Source of the DNA: Paenibacillus sp. GP183
GTDB taxonomy: Bacteria > Bacillota > Bacilli > Paenibacillales > NBRC-103111
NCBI RefSeq assembly: GCF_900104695.1
Contig: NZ_FNSW01000001.1
Coordinates: 1,426,001-1,490,000, forward strand
Reading direction: 5' to 3'
DNA length: 64,000 nucleotides
The position numbers were made by a program, and so were the translations under genes. Position 1 is the first letter of the stretch; each line of letters begins with the position of its first letter. A model generated the notes under the pieces. It had not been told where the DNA came from and did no database searches. It saw only the letters and a program-made list of their open reading frames with translations. This document shows, one piece after another, positions 26,287-33,226 of this stretch.

Positions 26287-27471
26287 TTATCCGAACAAAA
26301 ATACATTTGACGCGGTTCTTTTAAACAAGATCCACCAGTTTGCCTTGACGACATCCATTGGAGATGCCAAGGGAAATTCGGATATGGCGACATCCCCTTT
26401 ATAGACCACAAGCTTGCCTACAGCCTGACCTGCTTGAATGGGTGCTCTAAGCTGAGGATCCCATTGTACTTCGTGACGGATCCCCTGTGAGGCTTCCCCT
26501 TTTTTCATCAAAACGCTGTAATTTTGCTTGGCTGTAAAAGGAACTGTGGTAACCTCACCTTTCCCCACCTTGAAGCTTCCCAAGCTGTCTCCAGCCTTGT
26601 AGAGCGGATAATTCGTATATTGTGAGAATGCATAGTCGAACAGCTTGGTGACCTCGGCATTTCTGGTTTTGGTATTCGGCTCTCCCATCACTACAGCAAT
26701 AACGCGAAAATTCCCTCTTTTAGCCGTTGCGGATAAGCAAAACTTGGCTTCAGCCGTGTAACCGGTTTTTAATCCATCCGCACCACTATAAAACCTAACA
26801 AGCTTGTTGGTATTCACGAGCCAAAACGGATTTTCTGAATCCTTGCGCAAGTAATCCTGATAAACACCTGTAAATTTAGTGATATCCCCATGCTTTAAAA
26901 GCTCTTGTGACATGATCGCGATATCATGCGCAGAAGTATAATGATTGGCAGCCGGCAATCCGTTGCAGTTCACAAAATTTGTATTTTTCATTCCGAGCTG
27001 CTGGGCGCGCTCATTCATCATTTGCACAAAATTTTCTTCGGAGCCAGCAAGCTTTTCGGCCATGGCAACAGAGGCATCATTGCCTGAAGCCATGGCAATC
27101 CCCTTGAGCATTTCCTGGACCGTCATTTCTTCCCCAGCCTGGAGAAAGATCTGTGAGCCTCCCATGGAAGCCGCGTATTCACTGGTGGACACTTTCTCGT
27201 CCATTCTTATTTTCCCCTGCTCCAACGCTTCCATAATGAGCAGCATCGTCATGATTTTGGTAATGCTTGCCGGAGGATGCTTTTCATCCATATTCTTATT
27301 TAGAATAATAGTACCTGTATCTGCATCCATGAGCACCGCCGAGCCCGCATTTGGCGTCATGTCAATGGGTTTGGCGCTGCTTTCCGCAGCGTGAGCTCCA
27401 GGCAATACGAGCAGCGAAACAAGCAGAAGCCCCAGCATACTCGCCAATCCTTTTTTTAGCATAGCCTTCAA
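26287..27471 (-). CDS. dacF: D-alanyl-D-alanine carboxypeptidase DacF
   Basis: A forespore DD-carboxypeptidase of 394 residues. It has a signal peptide (about 1-29), the nucleophile S69-I-T-K, the SGND motif and the KTG box in GLKTGYTAEAK, followed by the C-terminal beta domain of PBP5-type enzymes. With DacB it regulates cortex crosslinking. It lies immediately upstream of spoIIA as in B. subtilis. Confidence 0.94.
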   Translation of the reverse strand: MKAMLKKGLASMLGLLLVSLLVLPGAHAAESSAKPIDMTPNAGSAVLMDADTGTIILNKNMDEKHPPASITKIMTMLLIMEALEQGKIRMDEKVSTSEYAASMGGSQIFLQAGEEMTVQEMLKGIAMASGNDASVAMAEKLAGSEENFVQMMNERAQQLGMKNTNFVNCNGLPAANHYTSAHDIAIMSQELLKHGDITKFTGVYQDYLRKDSENPFWLVNTNKLVRFYSGADGLKTGYTAEAKFCLSATAKRGNFRVIAVVMGEPNTKTRNAEVTKLFDYAFSQYTNYPLYKAGDSLGSFKVGKGEVTTVPFTAKQNYSVLMKKGEASQGIRHEVQWDPQLRAPIQAGQAVGKLVVYKGDVAISEFPLASPMDVVKANWWILFKRTASNVFLFG

Positions 27472-27562
27472 CCTCCCGAGAAAATGGTAGCTTTGATAGA
27501 TGTATAGAAATCCTGCTACTCAGTGTTGACGATTTGATTGTAAAATATTCCAATCTGCAAAG

Positions 27563-27588
27563 AAAAAAGCACTTCCTCTTGGAAGTGC
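27563..27588 (-). terminator. Terminator of pdp
   Basis: GCACTTCC pairs with GGAAGTGC around a short loop, followed on the minus strand by six Ts. Confidence 0.85.
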
Positions 27589-27610
27589 CTGGTTGATGTA
27601 AAACCTCATC

Positions 27611-28915
27611 TTACATAATGACGTCATAGATCAATTGTGCAGGTACGGGTTTGGCGTCAGCAATGATATAAGCGCCATGAATTAAATCGATTACGTCCTG
27701 CACGTTCTGGCGATTGGCATGCAGCGTACAGATGGATTGACCGGATTGGACGGCGTCGCCGATTTTTTTATTTAACGTGATTCCCACTGAGTAATCAATG
27801 GGGTCTTCTTTTTTGGCTCGGCCTGCGCCTAGGAGCATGGCGGCAATCCCGATTTGCTCGGCTTCGATCTGCTGAACAAAACCATCAGACTTAGCCAGTA
27901 CTTCAATATGATGAGCAGCGGTTGGGAGCAGCTCCGGATGATCAACAATATCCGGGTTCCCGCCTTGATTGGCGATAAATATTCGAAAAGTATCGAGAGC
28001 TCTGCCGTTTTGAATAATTTCCTTAACAGCGGCATGGGCCTCTTCAAAGCTGCTGTATACTTTACCAAGCAAAGCCATATAAGCTGCTACCGATATGGCT
28101 ACTTCGGTCAAATCATGGTCGCCGGTACCCCTCAGCACATCGATCGATTCGCGAACTTCATTTGCGTTGCCGATCTCACGGCCCAGCGGCTGCTCCATAT
28201 CCGTAATCATCGCAATCGTATGGCGACCCAGACTCTTGCCGATGCTGACCATAGTTTGCGCCAAAACCCTGGCATCCTCGACGGTTTTCATAAAAGCACC
28301 TGAACCCATTTTGACATCGAGCACAATCGCATCAGCTCCTGATGCAATTTTTTTGCTCATGATGGAGCTGGCAATCAGCGGAATGGAATCTACTGTTGCC
28401 GTAACATCTCGCAATGCATAAATTTTCTTATCAGCTGGCGCCAGGTTACCGCTTTGCCCGACAATGGCAATCTTATTCGTATTCACGGAGCGGATGAACT
28501 CTTCTTTACTTAACTCAATATGGAAGCCTGCTATCGACTCCAGTTTATCAATCGTCCCGCCTGTATGTCCGAGGCCGCGGCCTGACATTTTGGCTACGGG
28601 TATGCCCAAATAGGCTGCTATAGGCGCTACGATCAAACTGATTTTATCGCCTACACCGCCTGTTGAATGCTTATCGACCTTAACGCCGTTGATCTCGGAC
28701 AAATCAATCCTGTCACCCGAATTTGCCATTGACATCGTTAAATGGGAGATCTCCTCGCTCGTCATGCCTCGAAAGTAGACCGCCATAAGCAGAGCCGACA
28801 TTTGATAATCCGGTATGTCCCCTTGTGTATAACCTTGTATGATAAAATCGATTTCTTCTTGCAATAAGGCAGAGCCTGATCTTTTTTTATGTATCAAATC
28901 CACCATTCTCATCAT
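27611..28915 (-). CDS. pdp: Pyrimidine-nucleoside phosphorylase
   Basis: Phosphorolyses uridine and thymidine to base plus (deoxy)ribose-1-phosphate. The 434-residue chain starts MVDLIHKKRSG after two extra codons. It has the KVDKHSTGGVGDKIS signature and the GRGLGHTGGTIDKLE glycine loop of the family. The ATG at 28915 has GGAGG six bases upstream. With the two purine phosphorylases and deoB nearby it forms a nucleoside-salvage cluster. Confidence 0.94.
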   Translation of the reverse strand: MMRMVDLIHKKRSGSALLQEEIDFIIQGYTQGDIPDYQMSALLMAVYFRGMTSEEISHLTMSMANSGDRIDLSEINGVKVDKHSTGGVGDKISLIVAPIAAYLGIPVAKMSGRGLGHTGGTIDKLESIAGFHIELSKEEFIRSVNTNKIAIVGQSGNLAPADKKIYALRDVTATVDSIPLIASSIMSKKIASGADAIVLDVKMGSGAFMKTVEDARVLAQTMVSIGKSLGRHTIAMITDMEQPLGREIGNANEVRESIDVLRGTGDHDLTEVAISVAAYMALLGKVYSSFEEAHAAVKEIIQNGRALDTFRIFIANQGGNPDIVDHPELLPTAAHHIEVLAKSDGFVQQIEAEQIGIAAMLLGAGRAKKEDPIDYSVGITLNKKIGDAVQSGQSICTLHANRQNVQDVIDLIHGAYIIADAKPVPAQLIYDVIM

Positions 28916-28940
28916 GGAAATCCTCCATTGTGCGGAAACA

Positions 28941-29133
28941 AGGATAAACGGCTGCACCGTCCATATTGGGACGGATGCGTTTGTCTAGATGATTCAGAGA
29001 AAAGTATGACGAAAGGATATACTTTCTGAATCATTCAAGGATAAACGGCTACGCCGTCCTAAATCACGAACGCGTTTGTCAAGGTTGATGCGAAGCAAGA
29101 TAAGTTTAGAAAAACTTATACTTTCTTATCAAC
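28941..29133 (+). repeat. Two adjacent family B repeats, one diverged
   Basis: The first copy (28941-29036) keeps AGGATAAACGGCT and GCGTTTGTC but has different hairpin sequences (CCGTCC/GGACGG; GATTCAG/CTGAATC). The second (29038-29133) is close to the family consensus. Confidence 0.8.
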
Positions 29134-29135
29134 TG

Positions 29136-29163
29136 AAAAAGGGCCCCGGAATGAGCCCCCTTT
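29136..29163 (-). terminator. Terminator of the CuA-domain gene
   Basis: A G+C-rich hairpin with AAAGGG/CCCTTT at its base, followed by five Ts on the minus strand. Confidence 0.7.
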
Positions 29164-29177
29164 GGTACTTTATTTTA

Positions 29178-29564
29178 TCATGAAACAATGATCTTGGACA
29201 TCATATTGGCATGGCCCTGACCACAAGGCAGAACACAATGGATTTCATAGGTTCCCGGCTTATCAAATTTCACTTCCTGCATAGGTGCATCCTTAGTAAG
29301 CTTCACATCAAGTCCTTGTCCCGTAATATCAACGGCATGCACGCCTTCTTTAAGCGTTAGCGAAACTTTCAATGTATCGCCTTTAGCCACCGTATATTCA
29401 GGCTTGTCGAATTGCCAATTCGAAGCAATAATTTTCAGGGATTTGCCGGCATCCGCTTTTGCCGCTGCATCTTCAGCCGCGTGCTTGGAAATATCCTGGA
29501 AAAGAACACCGATTCCTAACACGGCTGCTCCGATAAATAACACAAAGAAAATCCACTTTTGCAT
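29178..29564 (-). CDS. Membrane-anchored CuA-type cupredoxin
   Basis: A 128-residue protein with one N-terminal helix (about 3-22) and a cupredoxin domain like cytochrome c oxidase subunit II. The binuclear copper motif is complete: an upstream histidine in EGVHAVD, then HCVLPCGQGHANM, giving C-x3-C-x3-H-x2-M. There is no second transmembrane helix and no oxidase subunit nearby. It may carry electrons or copper at the membrane surface, or be a lone subunit of an oxidase encoded elsewhere. Own terminator. Confidence 0.85.
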   Translation of the reverse strand: MQKWIFFVLFIGAAVLGIGVLFQDISKHAAEDAAAKADAGKSLKIIASNWQFDKPEYTVAKGDTLKVSLTLKEGVHAVDITGQGLDVKLTKDAPMQEVKFDKPGTYEIHCVLPCGQGHANMMSKIIVS

Positions 29565-29683
29565 ACATATCCCCCCAATTTGTGTTCACTCCATCTATTT
29601 TACAAAACTATTCCCAAATAGCCAAATGCTTGGCATGGCAAAACCTTGAAGGTTTTGTGACAAGAATGTGAACGTGATGATGG

Positions 29684-29711
29684 ACAAAAAATAACCTCCG
29701 CTTGGGAGGAT
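29684..29711 (-). terminator. Terminator after the YvyF-like gene
   Basis: CCTCC pairs with GGAGG over a five-base loop, with TTATTTTTT on the minus strand. Confidence 0.65.
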
Positions 29712-29733
29712 GATTCTAGCATACCCTAATTAT

Positions 29734-30150
29734 TCACGAATTACGTCCAAATCTATCGCGAATTTGAAAACCGCCTTCAATTTGCGGCCGAGCTGCTTGT
29801 CTTTCATTCAACTTATTCACATCATCGGTAAATTTCGTTAGGCAATTCGTGCACATTTTGTTTTTACGAATCGGTTTACCGCAAGAGCTGCAAGGATAAT
29901 TTAAATTGGGATAATCGCTGACCAGCAGCCTGCCGTCTTTAATCCATGCCTTAATGAATTCAGCAGGGACTCCGGTCTCTTGCACGATTTGTTCCTCATC
30001 CGCTTTATGGTTTCTGCGTAAAAAATCCATACATCGAATTAAAGCCGCATCCAGTTCACGCGTGCAGTCCGGGCATTGGCTGCGATTGCTTTTCTGAAAA
30101 ATTTTATTGCAACGAGGACAGTTGACCACTTCAAATTGCGGATTCGCCAA
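29734..30150 (-). CDS. Zinc-finger protein resembling flagellar-operon protein YvyF
   Basis: A 138-residue protein with two CxxC pairs at the start (CPRCNKIF, CPDC), a central helix-turn-helix-like region (IVQETGVPAEFIKAWIKDGRL), then CSSCGKPI and CTNC. This layout matches YvyF-type proteins, which in Bacillus precede the flgM cluster. No flagellar genes are near it here, so either the locus moved or the family role is wider. Ends in GFQIRDRFGRNS. Confidence 0.7.
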   Translation of the reverse strand: MANPQFEVVNCPRCNKIFQKSNRSQCPDCTRELDAALIRCMDFLRRNHKADEEQIVQETGVPAEFIKAWIKDGRLLVSDYPNLNYPCSSCGKPIRKNKMCTNCLTKFTDDVNKLNERQAARPQIEGGFQIRDRFGRNS

Positions 30151-30211
30151 ATTCCTTCACTTCCTTGTTCTAGTCCGAATTGACTATATTGTAACATGGA
30201 ATGCAATGGCT

Positions 30212-31069
30212 TCATAGGTCAATTTTCACTTCACGCACAAAAGCTCTGACCAAAGAGATGAATTTCGGCTTGGTTCGATTGGCTACAGCTACGACCTGTT
30301 CATGTGTGAGAGGTTCAAGCTCTTCGCCAATAGCCATATCGGTAATGCAGGAAATGCCCAGGACTTGAAGTCCAGCGTGTCTTGCGGCAATGACTTCACC
30401 CACTGTGGACATGCCGATGGCATCCCCGCCAACACGTGCAAGCATCGTTAACTCGGAAGGCGTCAAATAGGCTGGACCTGTAATACCCGCGTAAACTCCC
30501 TGTTGAAGGCGCAAAGGTTCATTAGGCTCAACTTGAATCTCCTCAGCGAGTTTTATGGCGAGTGCCCTGTATTCGCGGTTGTAGGCTTCTGACATGTCCG
30601 GAAAGCGGACGCCCAGCTCACTATGATTAGGTCCGATCAAAGGATTATCTCCGGTCATATTCAGATGATCGCTGATCAGCATCAGATCTCCGGCTGCGAA
30701 GGAACGGTTCATTCCCCCTGCCGCATTCGTCATAACGACTGTCTTTATACCCAGCTCCTTCATGACATAAACCGGAAAAACGACTTTTTTCATTGAATAA
30801 CCTTCATAATAATGAAAGCGCCCCTGCATAACGATGACTTGCTTGCCTTCCAGCGAGCCTGCAACAAAACGGCCTTCATGCCCCTCAACAGTCGATACCG
30901 GAAAATGGGGTACATCATGGTAATCTATCGCTGTGGGCTGCTCTACTTGATTCGCCATATCGCCCAAACCAGATCCCAGCACTAGGCCAATTACGGGCTC
31001 CTTGTCTCCTAAGCGATTTCTGATATATGCTGCTGCTTCTTTAATTTGTTCTATGTATGTCTTTTCCAT
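30212..31069 (-). CDS. Purine-nucleoside phosphorylase paralogue with altered base-binding residues
   Basis: A trimeric-type (PNP/MTAP family) phosphorylase of 285 residues, beside and similar to the next gene. Phosphate-site segments are intact (LGSGLGD, GRFHYYEGYS, TNAAGG). In the base pocket, however, the canonical glutamate of YETPAE is leucine (L202 in YLTPSEL), and the canonical asparagine is aspartate (D244 in CITDMAIG). Asp at this position is typical of MTAP-like enzymes that bind 6-aminopurines. The ATG at 31069 has GGAGG five bases upstream. Probably an adenosine- or otherwise altered-specificity enzyme. Confidence 0.85.
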   Translation of the reverse strand: MEKTYIEQIKEAAAYIRNRLGDKEPVIGLVLGSGLGDMANQVEQPTAIDYHDVPHFPVSTVEGHEGRFVAGSLEGKQVIVMQGRFHYYEGYSMKKVVFPVYVMKELGIKTVVMTNAAGGMNRSFAAGDLMLISDHLNMTGDNPLIGPNHSELGVRFPDMSEAYNREYRALAIKLAEEIQVEPNEPLRLQQGVYAGITGPAYLTPSELTMLARVGGDAIGMSTVGEVIAARHAGLQVLGISCITDMAIGEELEPLTHEQVVAVANRTKPKFISLVRAFVREVKIDL

Positions 31070-31084
31070 GTTGGCCTCCTTCAC

Positions 31085-31903
31085 CTATAGAGCTTCAATA
31101 ATCCCTAACACCAGCTTTAGAAATTTCGGTTTTACCTTCTCCGTTGTTACCATGACTTCCGCATGAGACAGCGGTTGATCCAATATGCCTGCTGCCATGT
31201 TAGAGATACAGGAGAAGCCAAGTACTTCCATGCCGGCGTGTCTGGCAATAATCACTTCGGGTACCGTCGACATACCGACAGCGTCCGCACCCATAATCCT
31301 TAGCATCCGAATTTCTGCCGGAGTCTCATACGATGGTCCGAGCAAACCCGCATAAACCCCTTCACGAAGGCTGAAGTTTTGGCTTGCGGCTACATCATGG
31401 GCAAGCTTACGCAAGCGGCGGCTGTAAGCCTCCGACATATCGGGAAATCGAACGCCTAGCTGATTGTCGTTGGGGCCGATTAAGGGATTCCGATACGTCA
31501 AATTCAGATGATCCTTGATCACCATTAAATCTCCGACCTCATAGGAAGTGTTTACACCACCTGCCGCATTGGTCACCATCAATGTATGTATGCCCAGCTC
31601 TTTCATAACTCTAACCGGAAAAGAAACGGTTTGGGCGGCATAGCCCTCATAAGCATGAAAGCGCCCCTTCATGATCAGAACTTGTTTATTCTGAATGGTG
31701 CCAACGACAAGCTCCCCGGCATGGCCTTCCACGGTAGAAACCGGGAAATGAGGGATCTTCGAATAATCGATGACGATGGGTTTCTCAATCAGGTCAGCCA
31801 GTACTCCAAGACCGGATCCCAGAATTAAGCCTATCTCCGGCCGCAAGTCTATTTCACCGCGAATAAATGCTGCAGCTTCATCAATTTTGGATTGTTCGGA
31901 CAT
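31085..31903 (-). CDS. punA: Purine-nucleoside phosphorylase
   Basis: Cleaves inosine, guanosine and their deoxy forms with phosphate. The 272-residue protein has all standard residues: LGSGLGV, the GRFHAYEGY phosphate site, TNAAGGVN, Y192-E193-TPAE and N235 in CISNMAAG. It follows deoB and precedes a close paralogue by 15 bases, so the two arose by tandem duplication and are co-expressed. Its ribosome site lies in a family A repeat. Confidence 0.93.
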   Translation of the reverse strand: MSEQSKIDEAAAFIRGEIDLRPEIGLILGSGLGVLADLIEKPIVIDYSKIPHFPVSTVEGHAGELVVGTIQNKQVLIMKGRFHAYEGYAAQTVSFPVRVMKELGIHTLMVTNAAGGVNTSYEVGDLMVIKDHLNLTYRNPLIGPNDNQLGVRFPDMSEAYSRRLRKLAHDVAASQNFSLREGVYAGLLGPSYETPAEIRMLRIMGADAVGMSTVPEVIIARHAGMEVLGFSCISNMAAGILDQPLSHAEVMVTTEKVKPKFLKLVLGIIEAL

Positions 31904-31960
31904 TTTTTATTCCTCCTTAGAGTTTTGCTTTAGCAAAACTTTCTTCGTAAGCATCATCTT
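31904..31960 (-). repeat. Family A hairpin/Shine-Dalgarno repeat before punA
   Basis: Minus-strand reading gives GATGCTTACGAAG, the hairpin AGTTTTGCTAAAGCAAAACT (31921-31940), then CTAAGGAGGAATAAAAA up to the punA ATG. Confidence 0.85.
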
Positions 31961-32002
31961 GAGATTTGTTTTTTATCGTAAGCTGATCTTGATTTTGCAT
32001 CA

Positions 32003-33178
32003 TTATTGCAATCTTTCTAAAAAGCTGGCTCCATTGCCTGTAGACGGCAGATCAAAATTATCGGCTATGGTAGCACCCAAATCTGCAAATGTAGCACGTA
32101 CACCGATCGAGTCAGGCATCGTCAAACCTGGACTGAAGAGCAGAATGGGCACATACTCTCTCGTATGATCCGTTCCGGCATGTACAGGATCATTGCCATG
32201 ATCGGCCGTCAAAACAAGCAGGTCATCCGGACCGGTACCAGCCATGATCCTTGGCAGAAGCGCATCAAATTCCTCCAGTGCTTTACCGTATCCTACCGGA
32301 TCACGCCGATGGCCGTAAAGGGAATCAAAATCAACTAAATTCGTAAAGACGAGCCCCTTGAAGGAAGTATCCAGCACTTCAATCGTCTTTTGTATACCAT
32401 CGAGGTTGCTTTTGGTATGTAATGCCTTCGTTACCCCTTCCCCATCAAAAATATCTTCTATTTTACCGATAGCAATAACCTGTTGTCCAGCATCCTTTAA
32501 ATGATTCATCACTGTTGGTGCCGGGGGCTTTACCGCATAATCACGACGATTCGATGTTCGGGTAAACGCCCCCGGCTCGCCAACGTATGGACGGGCAATC
32601 ACCCTGCCCACAACAACCTCACCTTCCAGAGTAAGCTTTCTTGCAATCTCGCACGCCACGTAAAGCTCCTCAAGGGGGATGATTTCTTCATGCGCGGCGA
32701 GCTGAAAGACGCTGTCTGCGGAAGTATAAACAATCCATGCCCCCGTCTTCATCTGTTCTTCACCCAGCTCATCCAAAATCTCAGTTCCTGAAGCCGGTTT
32801 GTTGCCAATCACCTTACGGCCTGTTTGTTGCTCGAATTGCTTGATCAATACATCCGGAAACCCATCCGGATACACATTGAATGGAATCTCCACCTTTAAT
32901 CCCATCAGCTCCCAATGGCCAGTCATCGTGTCTTTGCCAACCGAGACTTCCGCCATTTTACCATAATAGGCATGCGGATTTGACTCTGGTGGAATACCCT
33001 TCAGATCAGCTATGTTTCCTAAACCCAGCTTTTGCAGATTCGGCAGCGATAAGCCGCGGGAATGCTCGGCAATATGCCCCAGAGTATGGGAGCCAATATC
33101 GCCAAAATGGACAGCGTCAGGCAGCTCTCCGATGCCGACACTGTCCAAAACAATTAAACAAATTCGCTTAAAACGCAT
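32003..33178 (-). CDS. deoB: Phosphopentomutase
   Basis: Interconverts (deoxy)ribose-1-phosphate and -5-phosphate, linking nucleoside phosphorolysis to central metabolism. The 391-residue alkaline-phosphatase-fold protein has metal sites in [23 protein letters not shown] (catalytic threonine), [11 protein letters not shown] and TADHGNDP. First of the deoB-punA-paralogue set, as drm-pupG in B. subtilis. Confidence 0.95.
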   Translation of the reverse strand: MRFKRICLIVLDSVGIGELPDAVHFGDIGSHTLGHIAEHSRGLSLPNLQKLGLGNIADLKGIPPESNPHAYYGKMAEVSVGKDTMTGHWELMGLKVEIPFNVYPDGFPDVLIKQFEQQTGRKVIGNKPASGTEILDELGEEQMKTGAWIVYTSADSVFQLAAHEEIIPLEELYVACEIARKLTLEGEVVVGRVIARPYVGEPGAFTRTSNRRDYAVKPPAPTVMNHLKDAGQQVIAIGKIEDIFDGEGVTKALHTKSNLDGIQKTIEVLDTSFKGLVFTNLVDFDSLYGHRRDPVGYGKALEEFDALLPRIMAGTGPDDLLVLTADHGNDPVHAGTDHTREYVPILLFSPGLTMPDSIGVRATFADLGATIADNFDLPSTGNGASFLERLQ

Positions 33179-33226
33179 GGGATACCTCCACCTATTTTGG
33201 CTAAATCATTCTTTTTATCATTTCAA

